Part shown: positions 9,942-24,129 of the stretch, one piece after another
Position numbering within the stretch: position 1 is the stretch's first letter
Layout of the letters: each line of letters opens with the position of its first letter
Origin: Brachypodium distachyon
Taxonomy: Eukaryota; Streptophyta; Magnoliopsida; Poales; Poaceae
NCBI RefSeq assembly: GCF_000005505.3
Contig: NC_016131.3
Location: 38,230,855-38,294,854, forward strand
Length of the DNA: 64,000 nucleotides
Direction: 5' to 3'
Notes under the pieces: generated by a model
What the model was told of the DNA's origin: nothing
The model's input: the letters and a program-made list of their open reading frames with translations, nothing else
The model's database searches: none
Made by a program: the position numbers and the translations under genes

Positions 9942-11689
9942 AACAAAGTTTAGCACCTAGTCCGATTTACCCTGATTGTCCGTCCTAGCGAGGGACCATG
10001 CCTAGCGAGTCCGTACAAGTGGTCTAGTCTTGTTTCGCTTCGATCAATTGGTTTGTTAGGTGTGCTCATCGTAGTACCTCAGATAGACACGTTCCGGATC
10101 AAAGTTTAGCACCGACTCTGATTTGGCCGGCTTGTCCGTCCTAGCGAGGGACCATGCCTAGCGAGTCCGTACAACTGGTCTACTCTTGTTTCGCTTCGAT
10201 GAGTAGGTTTGTTTGGTGAGCTCATCCTAGTACCTCAAATGGACACGTTCCGGATCAAATTTGAGCACCGACTCGGATTTGGCCGGAATGTCCGTCCTAG
10301 TGATGGACCATGCCTAGCAAGTCCGTACAAGTGGTCTAGTCTTGTTTCGCTTCGATGAGTAGGTTTGTTTGGTGTGCTCATCCTAGTACCTCAAATGGAC
10401 ACGTTCCGGAACAAAGTTTAGCACCGACTCCGATTTTGCCGGATTGTCCGTCGTAGGGAGGGACCATGCCTAGCGAGTCCGTACAAGTGGTCTAGTCTTG
10501 TTTCGCTTCGATCAGTAGGTTTGTATGGTGTGCTCATCCTAGTACCTCAAATGGCCACGTTCCGGATCAAAGCTTAGCACCGACTCCGATTTACCCGGAT
10601 TGTCCGTCCTAGTGAGGGACCATGCCTAGCAAGTGGTCTAGTCTTGTTTCGCTTCAATAAGTAGGTTTGTTTGGTGTGCTCATCCTAATACCTCAAATGG
10701 ACACGTTCGGGATCAAAGTTTAGCACCGACTCCGATTTGGCCGGATTGTCTGTCTTAGGGACGTACCATGCCTAGCGAGTTCGTACAAGTGGTCTAGTCT
10801 TGTTTCGCTTCGATCAATTGGTTTGTTAGGTGTGCTCATCGTAGTACCTCAAATAGACACGTTCCGGAACAAAGTTTAGCACCGACTCCGATTTTGCCGG
10901 ATTGTCCGTCCTAGTGAGGGACCATGCCTAGCGAGTCCGTACAAGTGGTCTAGTCTTGTTTCGCTTCCATAAGTAGGTTTCTTTGGTGTGCTCATCCTAA
11001 TACCTCAAATGGACACGTTCGGGATCAAAGTTTAGCACCGACTCCGATTTGGCCGGATTGTCCGTCGTAGTAAGGGACCATGCCTAGCGGGTCCGTATAA
11101 GTGGTCTAGTCTTGTTTCGCTTCAATAAGTAGGTTTGTTTGGTGTGCTCATCCTAGTAGCTCAAATGGACACGTTCCGGATCAAAATTTAGCACCGACTC
11201 CGATTTACCCGGATTGTCCGTCCGACGGAGGGACCATGCCTATCGAGTCCGTACAAGTGGTCTAGTCTTGTTTCGTTCGATGAGTAGGTTTGTTTGGTGT
11301 GCTCATCCTAGTACCTCAAATGGACACGTTCCGGAACAAAGTTTAGCACCGAGTCCGATTTACCCTGATTGTCCGTCCTAGCGAGGGACCATGCCTAGCG
11401 AGTCCGTACAAGTGGTCTACTCTTGTTTCGCTTCGATGAGTAGGTTTGTTTGGTGTGCTCATCCTAGTACCTCAAATGGACACGTTCCGGATCAAAGTTT
11501 AGCACCGACTCCGATTCACCCGGATTGTCCATCCTAGTGAGGGACCATGCCTAGCGAGTCCGTACAAGTGGTCTAGTCTTGTTTCGCTTCTATCAATTGG
11601 TTTGTTAGGTGTGCTCATCCTCGTAGCTCAAATTGACACGTTCCGGATCAAAGTTTAGCACCGACTCCGATTTGGCCGGATTGTCCGTC

Positions 11690-13990
11690 GTAGTGAGGGA
11701 CCATGCCTTGCGGGTCCGTATAAGTGGTCTAGTCTTGTTTCGCTTCAATAAGTAGGTTCGTTTGGTGTGCTCATCCTCGTAGCTCAAATGGACACGTTCC
11801 GGATGAAAGCTTAGCACCGACTCCGATTTACCCGGATTGTCCGTCCTACGGAGGGACCATGCCTATCGAGTCCGTACAAGTGGTCTAGTCTTGTTTCGCT
11901 TCGATGAGTAGATTTGTTTGGTGTGCTCATCCTAGTACCTCAAATGGACACGTTCCGGATCAAAGTTTAGCACCGACTCCGATTCACCCGGATTGTCCGT
12001 CCTAGGGAGGGACCATGCCTAGCGAGTCCGTACAACTGGTCTACTCTTGTTTCGCTTCGATGAGTAGGTTTGTTTGGTGTGCTCATCCTAGTACCTCAAA
12101 TGGACACGTTCCGGATCAAAGTAAAGCACCGACTCTGATTTGGCCGGCTTGCCCGTCCTAGCGAGGGACCATGCCTAGCGAGTCCGTACAACTGGTCTAC
12201 TCTTGTTTCGCTTCGATGAGTAGGTTTGTTTGGTGAGCTCATCCTAGTACCTCAAATGGACACGTTCCGGATCAAATTTTAGCACCGACTCGGATTTGGC
12301 CGGAATGTCCGTCCTAGTGAGGGACCATGCCTAGCGAGTCCGTACAAGTGGTCTAGTCTTGTTTCGCGTCGATGAGTAGGTTTGTTTGGCGTGCTCATCC
12401 TAGTACATCAAATGGACACGTTCCGGAACATAGTTTAGCACCGACTCCGATTTTGCCGGATTGTCCGTCGTAGGGAGGGACCATGCCTAGCGAGTCCGTA
12501 CAAGTGATCTAGTCTTGTTTCGCTTCGATCAGTAGGTTTGTATGGTGTGCTCATCCGAGTACCTCAAATGGCCACGTTCCGGATCAAAGTTTAGCACCGA
12601 CTCCGATTTGGCCGGATTGTCCGTCGTAGTGAGGGACCATGCCTAGCGGGTCCGTATAAGTGGTCTAGTCTTGTTTCGCTTCAATAAGTAGGTTCGTTTG
12701 GTGTGCTCATCCTCGTAGCTCAAATGGACACGTTCCGGATGAAAGCTTAGCACCGACTCCGATTTACCCGGATTGTCCGTCCTACGGAGGGACCATGCCT
12801 ATCGAGTCCGTACAAGTGGTCTAGTCTTGTTTCGCTTCGATGAGTAGATTTGTTTGGTGTGCTCATCCTAGTACCTCAAATGGACACGTTCCGGATCAAA
12901 GTTTAGCACCGACTCCGATTCACCCGGATTGTCCGTCCTAGGGAGGGACCATGCCTAGCGAGTCCGTACAACTGGTCTACTCTTGTTTCGCTTCGATGAG
13001 TAGGTTTGTTTGGTGTGCTCATCCTAGTACCTCAAATGGACACGTTCCGGATCAAAGTAAAGCACCGACTCTGATTTGGCCGGCTTGCCCGTCCTAGCGA
13101 GGGACCATGCCTAGCGAGTCCGTACAACTGGTCTACTCTTGTTTCGCTTCGATGAGTAGGTTTGTTTGGTGAGCTCATCCTAGTACCTCAAATGGACACG
13201 TTCCGGATCAAAGTTTAGCACCGACTCCGATTCACCCGGATTGTCCATCCTAGTGAGGGACCATGCCTAGCGAGTCCGTACAAGTGGTCTAGTCTTGTTT
13301 CGCTTCTATCAATTGGTTTGTTAGGTGTGCTCATCCTCGTAGCTCAAATTGACACGTTCCGGATCAAAGTTTAGCACCGACTCCGATTTGGCCGGATTGT
13401 CCGTCGTAGTGAGGGACCATGCCTAGCGGGTCCGTATAAGTGGTCTAGTCTTGTTTCGCTTCAATAAGTAGGTTCGTTTGGTGTGCTCATCCTCGTAGCT
13501 CAAAGGGACACGTTCCGGATGAAAGCTTAGCACCGACTCCGATTTACCCGGATTGTCCGTCCTACGGAGGGACCATGCCTATCGAGTCCGTACAAGTGGT
13601 CTAGTCTTGTTTCGCTTCGATGAGTAGATTTGTTTGGTGTGCTCATCCTAGTACCTCAAATGGACACGTTCCGGATCAAAGTTTAGCACCGACTCCGATT
13701 CACCCGGATTGTCCGTCCTAGGGAGGGACCATGCCTAGCGAGTCCGTACAACTGGTCTACTCTTGTTTCGCTTCGATGAGTAGGTTTGTTTGGTGTGCTC
13801 ATCCTAGTACCTCAAATGGACACGTTCCGGATCAAAGTATAGCACCGACTCTGATTTGGCCGGCTTGCCCGTCCTAGCGAGGGACCATGCCTAGCGAGTC
13901 CGTACAACTGGTCTACTCTTGTTTCGCTTCGATGAGTAGGTTTGTTTGGTGAGCTCATCCTAGTACCTCAAATGGACACGTTCCGGATCA
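11690..13990 (+). repeat. 6-/5-monomer higher-order repeat block
   Basis: The variant GGATGAAAGC occurs at 11801, 12737 and 13517, spacings of 936 bp (6 monomers) and 780 bp (5 monomers). Neighbouring variants (AGTAGATTTG, AAGTAAAGCACC) recur with it. The 5-monomer spacing indicates loss of one monomer by unequal exchange. Confidence 0.88.
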
Positions 13991-16900
13991 AATTTTAGCA
14001 CTGACTCCGTATTACCCGGATTGTCCGTCCTAGGGACGGACCATGCCTAGCGAGTCCGTACAAGTGGTCTAGTCTTGTTTCGCTTCGATGAGTAGGTTTG
14101 TTCGGTGTGCTCATCCTAATACCTCAAATGGACACGTTCGGGATCAAAGTTTACCACCGACTCCGATTTGGCCGGATTGTCTGTCTTAGGGAGGTACCAT
14201 GCCAAGCGAATCCGTACAAGTGGTCTAGTCTTGTTTCGCTTCGATCAATTGGTTTGTTAGGTGTGCTCATCGTAGTACCTCACATAGACACGTTCCGGAA
14301 CAAAGATTAGCACCGACTCCGATTTTGCCGGGTTGTCCGTCCTAGTGAGGGACCATGCCTAGCGAGTCCGTACAAGTGGTCTAGTCTTGTTTCGCTTCCA
14401 TAATTAGGTTTGTTTGGTGTGCTCATCCTAATACCTCAAATGGACACATTCGGGATCAAAGTTTAGCACCGACTCCGATTTGGCCGGATTGTCCGTCGTA
14501 GTGAGGGACCATGCCTAGCGGGTCCGTATAAGTGGTCTAGTCTTGTTTCGCTTCAATAAGTAGGTTTGTTTGGTGTGCTCATCCTAGTAGCTCAAATGGA
14601 CACGTTCCAGATCAAAGTTTAGCACCGACTCCGATTTACCCGGATTGTCCGTCTGACGGAGGGACCATGCCTATCGAGTCCGTACAAGTGGTCTAGTCTT
14701 GTTTCGCTTCGATGAGTAGGTTTGTTTGGTGTGCTCATCCTAGTACCTCAAATGGACACGTTCCGGAACAAAGTTTAGCACCTAGTCCGATTTACCCTGA
14801 TTGTCCGTCCTAGCGAGGGACCATGCCTAGCGAGTCCGTACAAGTGGTCTACTCTTGTTTCGCTTCGATGAGTACGTTTGTTTTGGGTGCTCATCCTCGT
14901 AGCTCAAATGGACACGTTCCGGATCAAAGTTTAGCACCGACTTCGATTCACCCGGATTGTCCGTCCTAGGGAGGGACCATGCCTAGCGAGTCCGTACAAG
15001 TGGTCTACTCTTGTTTCGCTTCGATGAGTACGTTTGTTTTGGGTGCTCATCCTCGTAGCTCAAATGGACACGTTCCGGATCAAAGCTTAGCACCGATTCC
15101 GATTTACCCGGATTGTCCGTCCTACGGAGGGACCATGCCTATCGAGTCCGTACAAGTGGTCTAGTCTTGTTTCGTTCGATGAGTAGCTTTGTTTGGTGTG
15201 CTCATCCTAGTACCTCAAATGGACACATTCCGGATCAAAGTTTAGCACCGACTCCGATTCACCCGGAATTTCCGTCCTAGGGAGGGACCATGCCTAGCGA
15301 GTCCGTACAAGTGGTCTAGTCTTGTTTCGCTTCGATCAATTGGTTTGTTAGGTGTGCTCATCGTAGTACCTCAGATAGACACGTTCCGGAACAAAGTTTA
15401 GCACCGACTCCGATTTTGCCGGATTGTCCGTCCTAGTGAGGGACCATGCCTAGCGAGTCCGTACAAGTGGTCTATTCTTGTTTCGCTTCAATAAGTAGGA
15501 TTGTTTGGTGTGCTCATCCTAATACCTCAAATGGACACGTTCGGGATCAAAGTTTAGCACCGACTCCGATTTGGCCGGATTGTCCGTCGTAGTGAGGGAC
15601 CGTGCCTAGCGGGTCCGTATAAGTGGTCTAGTCTTGTTTCGATTGGATGAGTACGTACAAGTGGTCTAGTCTTGTTTCGCTTCGATGAGTAGGTTTGTTT
15701 GGTGTGCTCTTCCTAGTACCTCAAATGGACACGTTCCGGAACAAAGTTTAGCACCGACTCCGTATTACCCGGATTGTCCGTCCTAGGGACGGACCATGCC
15801 TAGCGAGTCCGTGCAAGTGGTCTAGTCTTGTTTCGCTTCGATGAGTAGGTTTGTTTGGTGTGCTCATCCTACTACCTCAAATGGACACGTTCGGGATCAA
15901 AGTTTAGCACCGACTCCGATTTGGCCGGATTGTCCGTCGTAGTGAGGGACCATGCCTAACGGGTCCGTATAAGTGGTCTAGTCTTGTTTCGCTTCAATAA
16001 GTAGGTTTGTTTGGTGTGAAAATGCTCGTAGCTCAAATGGACACGTTCCGGATCAAAATTTAGCACCGACTCCGATTTATCCGGATTGTCCGTCCTACGG
16101 AGGGACCATGCCTATCGAGTCCGTACAAGTGGTCTAGTCTTGTTTCGCTTCGATGAGTAGGTTTGTTTGGTGTGCTCATCCTAGTACCTCAAATGGACAC
16201 GTTCCGGAACAAAGTTTAGCACCGAGTCCGATTTACCCTGATTGTCCGTCCTAGCGAGGGACCATGCCTAGCGAGTCCGTACAACTGGTCTACTCTTGTT
16301 TCGCTTCGATGAGTAGGTTTGTTTTGTGTGCTCATCCTAGTACCTCAAATGCACACGTTCCGGATCAAAGTTTTGCACCGACTCCGATTTACCCGGATTG
16401 TCCGTCCTACGGAGTGACCATGCCTATCGAGTCCGTACAAGTGGTCTAGTCTTGTTTCGCTTTGATGAGTAGGTTTGTTTGGTGTGCTCATCCTAGTACC
16501 TCAAATGGACACGTTCCGGAACAAAGTTTAGCACCGAGTCCGATTTACCCTGATTGTCCGTCCTAGCGAGGGACCATGCCTAGCGAGTCCGTACAACTGG
16601 TCTACTCTTGTTTCGCTTCGATGAGTAGGTTTGTTTTGTGTGCTCATCCTAATACCTCAAATACACACGTTTCGGATCAAATTTTAGCACCGACTCGGAT
16701 TTGGCCGGAATGTTCGTCCTAGTGGGGGACCATGCCTAGCGACTCCGTACAAGTGGTCTAGGTTTGTTTCGCTTCGATGAGTAGGTTTGTTTGGTGTGCT
16801 CATCCTACTACCTCAAATGGACACGTTCGGGATCAAAGTTTAGCACCGACTCTGATTTGGCCGGATTGTCCGTCGTAGGGAGGGACCATGCCTAGCGAGT

Positions 16901-18112
16901 CCGTAGAAGTGGTCTAGTCTTGTTTCGCTTCAATAAGTAGGTTTGTTTGGTGTGCTCATCCTAGTAGCTCAAATGGACACATTCCGGATCAAAGTTTAGC
17001 ACCGACTCCGATTTACCCGGATTGTCCGTCCTACGGAGGGACCATGCCTATCGAGTCCGTACAAGTGGTCTAGTCTTGTTTCGCTTCGATGAGTAGGTTT
17101 GTTTGGTGTGCTCATCCTAGGACCTCAAATGGACACGTTCCGGAACAAAGTTTAGCACCGAGTCCGATTTACCCTGATTGTCCGTCCTAGCGAGGTACCA
17201 TGCCTAGCGAGTCCGTACAACTGGTCTGCTCTTGTTTCGCTTCGATGAGTAGGTTTGTTTCGTGTGCTCATCCTAGTACCTCAAATGCACACGTTCCGGA
17301 TCATATTTTACCACCGACTCGGATTTGGCCGGAATGTCCGTCCTTGGGAGGGACCATGCCTAGCGAGTCCGTACAACTGGTCTACTCTTGTTTCGCTTCG
17401 ATGAGTAGGTTTGTTTGGTGTGCTCATCCTAGTACCTCAGATGGACACGTTCCGGATAAAAGTTTAGCACCGACTCCGATTTGGCCGGATTGTCCGTCGT
17501 AGTGAGGGACCGTGCCTAGCGGGTCCGTATAAGTGGTCTAGTCTTGTTTCGCTTCAATAAGTAGGTTTGTTTGGTGTGCTCATGCTCGTAGCTCAAATGG
17601 ACACGTTCCGGATCAAAGTTTAGCACCGACTCCGATTTACCCGGATTGTCCGTCCTACGGAGGGACCATGTCTATCGAGTCCGTACAAGTGGTCTCGTCT
17701 TGTTTCGCTTCGATGAGTAGGTTTGTTTGGTGTGCTCATCGTAGTACCTCAAATGGACACGTTCCGGAACAAAGTTTAGCACCGACTCCGATTTACCCGG
17801 ATTGTCCGTCCTACGGAGGGACCATGCCTATCGAGTCCGTACAAGTGGTCTAGTCTTGTTTCGTTTCGATGAGTAGGTTTGTTTTGTGTGCTCATCCTAG
17901 TACCTCAAATGGACACGTTCCGGAACAAAGTTTAGCACCGACTCCGTATTACCCGGATTGTCCGTCCTAGGGACGGACCATGCCTAGCGAGTCCGTACAA
18001 GTGGTCTAGTCTTGTTTCGCTTCGCTGAGTACGTTTGTTTGGTGTGCTCATCCTAGTACCTCAAATGGACACGTTCCGGATCAAAGTTTAGCACCGACTC
18101 TGATTTGGCCGG

Positions 18113-18424
18113 CTTGTCCGTCCTAGCGAGGGACCATGCGTAGCGTGTCCGTACAACTGGTCTACTCTTGTTTCGCTTCGATGAGTAGGTTTGTTTGTTG
18201 AGCTCATCGTAGTACCTCAAATGGACACGTTCCGGATCAAATTTTAGCACCGACTCTGATTTGGCCGGCTTGTCCGTCCTAGCGAGGGACCATGCGTAGC
18301 GTGTCCGTACAACTGGTCTACTCTTGTTTCGCTTCGATGAGTAGGTTTGTTTGTTGAGCTCATCGTAGTACCTCAAATGGACACGTTCCGGATCAAATTT
18401 TAGCACCGACTCTGATTTGGCCGG
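18113..18424 (+). repeat. Perfect or near-perfect tandem doubling of one monomer
   Basis: Two adjacent 156-bp monomers share the same private variants: CCATGCGTAGCGTGTCC, TTTGTTGAGCTCATCGTAG and ATCAAATTTTAGC. This is a very recent single-monomer duplication inside the array. Confidence 0.88.
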
Positions 18425-18629
18425 ATTGTCCGTCCTAGGGAGGGACCATGCCTAGCGAGTCCGTACAAGTGGTCAAGTCTTGTTTCGCTTCGATGAGTAC
18501 GTTTGTGTTGTGTGCTCATCCTCGTAGCTCAAATGGACACGTTCCGGATCAAAGTTTAGCACCGACTCCGATTTACCCGGATTGTCCGTCCTACGGAGGG
18601 ACCATGCCTATCGAGTCCATACAAGTGGT

Positions 18630-20965
18630 CTAGTCTTGTTTCGCTTCGATGAGTAGGTTTGTTTGGTGTGCTCATCCTAGTACCTCAAATGGACACGTTC
18701 CGGAACAAAGTTTAGCACCGAGTCCGATTTACCCTGATTGTCCGTCCTAGCGAGGGACCATGCCTAGCGAGTCCGTACAACTGGTCTACTCTTGTTTCGC
18801 TTCGATGAGTAGGTTTGTTTCGTGTGCTCATCCTAGTACCTCAAATCCACACGTTCCGGATCAAATTTTAGCACCGACTCGGATTTGGCCGGAATGTCCG
18901 TCCTTGGGAGGGACCATGCCTAGCGAGTCCGTACAACTAGTCTACTCTTGTTTCGCTTCGATGAGTAGGTTTGTTTCGTGTGCTCATCCTAGTACCTCAA
19001 ATGGACACGTTCCGGATCAAAGTTTAGCACCGACTCCGATTCACCCGGATTGTCCGTCCTAGTGAGGGACCATGCCTAGCGAGTCCGTACAAGTGGTCTA
19101 GTCTTGTTTCGCTTCGATCAATTGGTTTGTTAGGTGTGCTCATCGTAGTACCTCAGATAGACACGTTCCGGAACAAAGTTTAGCACCGACTCCGATTTTG
19201 CCGGATTGTCTGTCCTAGTGAGGGACCATGCCTAGCGAGTCCGTACAAGTGGTCTATTCTTGTTTCGCTTCAATAAGTAGGTTTGTTTGGTGTCCTCATC
19301 CTAATACCTCAAATGGACACGTTCGGGATCAAAGTTTAGCACCGACTCCGATTTGGCCGGATTGTCCGTCGTAGTGAGGGACCGTGCCTAGCGGGTCCGT
19401 ATAAGTGGTCTAGTCTTGTTTCGCTTCAATAAGTAGGTTTGTTTGGTGTGCTCATCCTCGTAGCTCAAATGGACACGTTCCGGATCAAAGTTTAGCACCG
19501 ACTCCGATTTACCCGGATTGTCCGTCCTAGTGAGGGACCATGCCTAGCGAGTCCGTACAAGTGGTCTAGTCTTGTTTCGCTTCGATGAGTAGGTTTGTTT
19601 GGTGTGCTCATCCTAGTACCTCAAATGGACACGTTCCGGAACAAAGTTTAGCACCGACTCCGATTTAGCCGGATTGTCCGACCTACGGAGGGACCATGCC
19701 TATCGAGTCCGTACAAGTGGTCTAGTCTTGTTTCGCTTCGATGAGTAGGTTTGTTTGGTGTGCTCATCCTAGTACCTCAAATGGACACGTTCCGGAACAA
19801 AGTTTAGCACCGACTCCGTATTACCCGGATTGTCCGTCCTAGGAACGGACCATGCCTAGCGAGTCCGTACAAGTGGTCTAGTCTTGTTTCGCTTCGATGT
19901 GTACGTTTGTTTTGTGTGCTCATCCTCGTAGCTCAAATGGACACGTTCCGGATCAAAGTTTAGCACCGACTCCGATTTACCCGGATTGTCCGTCCTACGG
20001 AGGGACCATGCCTATCGAGTCCGTACAAGTGGTCTAGTCTTGTTTCGCTTCGATGAGTAGGTTTGTTTGGTGTGCTCATCCTAGTACCTCAAATGGACAC
20101 GTTCCGGAACAAAGTTTAGCACCGAGTCCGATTTACCCTGATTGTCCGTCCTAGCGAGGGACCATGCCTAGCGAGTCCGTACAACTGGTCTACTCTTGTT
20201 TCGCTTCGATGAGTAGGTTTGTTTCGTGTGCTCATCCTAGTACCTCAAATGCACATGTTCCGGATCAAATTTTAGCACCGACTCGGATTTGGCCGGAATG
20301 TCCGTCCTTGGGAGGGACCATGCCTAGCGAGTCCGTACAACTGGTCTACTCTTGTTTCGCTTCGATGAGTAGGTTTGTTTCGTGTGCTCATCCTAGTACC
20401 TCAAATGGACACGTTCCGGATCAAAGTTTAGCACCGACTCCGATTCACCCGGATTGTCCGTCCTAGTGAGGGACCATGCCTAGCGAGTCCGTACAAGTGG
20501 TCTAGTCTTGTTTCGCTTCGATCAATTGGTTTGTTAGGTGTGCTCATCGTAGTACCTCAGATAGACACGTTCCGGAACAAAGTTTAGCACCGACTCCGAT
20601 TTTGCCGGATTGTCCGTCCTAGTGTGGGACCATGCCTAGCGAGTCCGTACAAGTGGTCTATTCTTGTTTCGCTTCAATAAGTAGGTTTGTTTGGTGTGCT
20701 CATCCTAATACCTCAAATGGACACGTTCGGGATCAAAGTTTAGCACTGACTCCGATTTGGCCGGATTGTCCGTCGTAGTGAGGGACCGTGCCTAGCGGGT
20801 CCGTATAAGTGGTCTAGTCTTGTTTCGCTTCAATAAGTAGGTTTGTTTGGTGTGCTCATCCTCGTAGCTCAAATGGACACGTTCCGGATCAAAGTTTAGC
20901 ACCGACTCCGATTTACCCGGATTGTCCGTCCTAGTGAGGGACCATGCCTAGCGAGTCCGTACAAG
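18630..20965 (+). repeat. 9-monomer repeat, two copies 1,404 bp apart
   Basis: The variant GTCCTTGGGAGGG pairs with CTCGGATTTGGCCGGAATG at 18901 and 20305, 1,404 bp (9 x 156) apart. The following monomers (GATCAATTGG, TCAGATAGACACG, then CAATAAGTAGG with an AATACC variant) repeat in the same order. Confidence 0.82.
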
Positions 20966-23900
20966 TGGTCTAGTCTTGTTTCGCTTCGATGAGTAGGTTT
21001 GTTTGGTGTGCTCATCCTAGTACCTCAAATGGACACGTTCCGGAACAAAGTTTAGCACCGACTCCGTATTACCCGGATTGTCCGTCCTAGGGACGGACCA
21101 TGCCTAGCGAGTCCGTACAATTGGTCTAGTCTTTTTTCGCGTCGATGAGTACGTTTGTTTGGTGTGCTCATCCTAGTAGCTCAAATGGACACGTTCCGGA
21201 TCAAAGTTTAGCACCGACTCTGATTTGGCCGGATTGTCCGTCCTAGCGAGGGACCATGCCTAGCGAGTCCGTACAAGTGGTCTAGTCTTGTTTCGCATCG
21301 ATGAGTAGGTTTGTTTGGTGTGCTCATCCTAGTACCTCAAATGGACACGTTCCGGATCAAAGTTTAGCACCGACTCTGATTTGGCCGGCTTGTCCGTCCT
21401 ATCGAGGGACCAAGCGTAGCGAGTCCGTACAACTGGTCTACTCTTGTTTTGCTTCGATGAGTAGGTTTGTTTGTTGAGCTCATCGTAGTACCTCAAATGG
21501 ACACGTTCCGGATCAAATTTTAGCACCGACTCGGATTTGGCCGGATTGTCCGTCCTAGGGAGGGACCATGCCTAGCGAGTCCGTACAAGTGGTCTAGTCT
21601 TGTTTCGCTTCGATGTGTACGTTTGTTTTGTGTGCTCATCCTCGTAGCTCAAATGGACACGTTCCGGATCAAAGTTTAGCACCGACTCCGATTTACTCGG
21701 ATTGTCCGTCCTACGGAGCGACCATGCCTATCGAGTCCGTACAAGTGGTCTAGTCTTGTTTCGCTGCGATGAGTAGGTTTGTTTGGTGTGCTCATCCTAG
21801 TACCTCAAATGGACACGTTCCGGATCAAAGTTTAGCACCGACTCTGATTTGGCCGGATTGTCCGTCCTAGCGAGAGACAATGCCTAGCGAGTCCGTACAA
21901 GTGGTCTAGTCTTGTTTCGCTTGGATGAGTACGTTTGTTTTGTGTGCTCATCCTCGTAGCTCAAATGGACACGTTCCGGATCAAAGTTTAGCGCCGACTC
22001 CGATTTACCCGGATTGTCCGTCCTACGGAGGGACCATGCCTATCGAGTCCGTACAAGTGGTCTAGTCTTGTTTCGCTTCGATGAGTAGGTTTGTTTGGTG
22101 TGCTAATCCTAGGACCTCAAATGGACACGTTCCGGATCAAAGTTTAGCACCGAGTCCGATTTACCCTGATTGTCCGTCCTAGCGAGGGACCATGCCTAGC
22201 GAGTCCGTACAACTGGTCTGCTCTTGTTTCGCTTCGATGAGTATGTTTGTTTCGTGTGCTCATCCTAGTACCTCAAATGCACACGTTCCGGATCAAATTT
22301 TACCACCGACTCGGATTTGGCCAGAATGTCCGTCCTTGGGAGGGACCATGCCTAGCGAGTCCGTACAACTTGTCTACTCTTGTTTCGCTTCGATGAGTAG
22401 GTTTGTTTGGTGTGCTCATCCTAGTACCTCAAATGGACACGTTCCGGATAAAAGTTTAGCACCGACTCCGATTTGGCCGGATTGTCCGTCGTAGTGAGGG
22501 ACCGTGCCTAGCGGGTCCGTATAAGTGGTCTAGTCTTGTTTCGCTTCAATAAGTAGGTTTGTTTGGTGTGCTCATCCTCGTAGCTCAAATGGACACGTTC
22601 CGGATCAAAGTTTAGCACCGACTCCGATTTACCCGGATTGTCCGTCCTACGGAGGGACCATGTCTATCGAGTCCGTACAAGTGGTCTAGTCTTGTTTCGC
22701 TTCGATGAGTAGGTTTGTTTGGTGTGCTCATCCTAGTACCTCAAAAGGACACGTTCCGGAACAAAGTTTAGCACCGACTCCGTATTACCCGGAGTGTCCG
22801 TCCTAGGGACGGACCATGCCTAGCGAGTCCGTACAAGTGGTCTAGTCTTGTTTCGCTTCGATGAGTACGTTTGTTTGGTGTGCTCATCCTAGTAGCTCAA
22901 ATGGACACGTTCCGGATCAAAGTTTAGCACCGACTCTGATTTGGCCGGATTGTCCGTCCTAGCGAGGGACCATGCCTAGCGAGTCCGTACAAGTGGTCTA
23001 GTCTTGTTTCGCTTCGATGAGTAGGTTTGTTTGTTGTGCTCATCCTAGTACCTCAAATGGACACGTTCCGGATCAAAGTTTAGCACCGACTCTGATTTGG
23101 CCGGCTTGTCCGTCCTAGCGAGGGACCATGCGTAGCGTGTCCGTACACCTGGTCTACTCTTGTTTCGCTTCGATGAGTAGGTTTGTTTGGTGTGCTCATC
23201 CTAGCACCTCAAATGGACACGTTCCGGATCAAATTTTAGCACCGACTCGGATTTGGCCGGATTGTCCGTCCTAGGGAGGGACCATGCCTAGCGAGTCCGT
23301 ACAAGTGGTCTAGTCTTGTTTCGCTTCGATGAGTACGTTTGTCTTGTGTGCTCATCCTAGTACCTCAAATGGACACGTTCCGGAACAAAGTTTAGCACCG
23401 ACTCCGATTTACCCGGATTGTCCGTCCTACGGAGAGACCATGCCTATCGAGTCCGTACAAGTGGTCTAGTCTTGTTTCGTTCGATGAGTAGGTTTGTTTG
23501 GTGTGCTCATCCTAGTACCTCAAATGGACACGTTCCGGAACAAAGTTTAGCACCGACTCCGTATTACCCGGATTGTCCGTCCTAGGGACGGACCATGCCT
23601 AGCGAGTCCGTACAACAGGTCTAGTCTTGTTTCGCTTCGATGAGTACGTTTGTTTGGTGTGCTCATCCTAGTACCTCAAATGCACACGTTCCGGATCAAA
23701 TTTTACCACCGACTCGGATTTGGCCAGAATGTCCGTCCTTGGGAGGGACCATGCCTAGCGAGTCCGTACAACTTGTCTACTCTTGTTTCGCTTCGATGAG
23801 TAGGTTTGTTTGGTGTGCTCATCCTAGTACCTCAAATGGACACGTTCCGGATAAAAGTTTAGCACCGACTCCGATTTGGCCGGATTGTCCGTCGTAGTGA

Positions 23901-24129
23901 GGGACCGTGCCTAGCGGGTCCGTATAAGTGGTCTAGTCTTGTTTCGCTTCAATAAGTAGGTTTGTTTGGTGTGCTCATCCTCGTAGCTCAAATGGACACG
24001 TTCCGGATCAAAGTTTAGCACCGACTCCGATTTACCCGGATTGTCCGTCCTACGGAGGGACCATGTCTATCGAGTCCGTACAAGTGGTCTAGTCTTGTTT
24101 CGCTTCGATGAGTAGGTTTGTTTGGTGTG

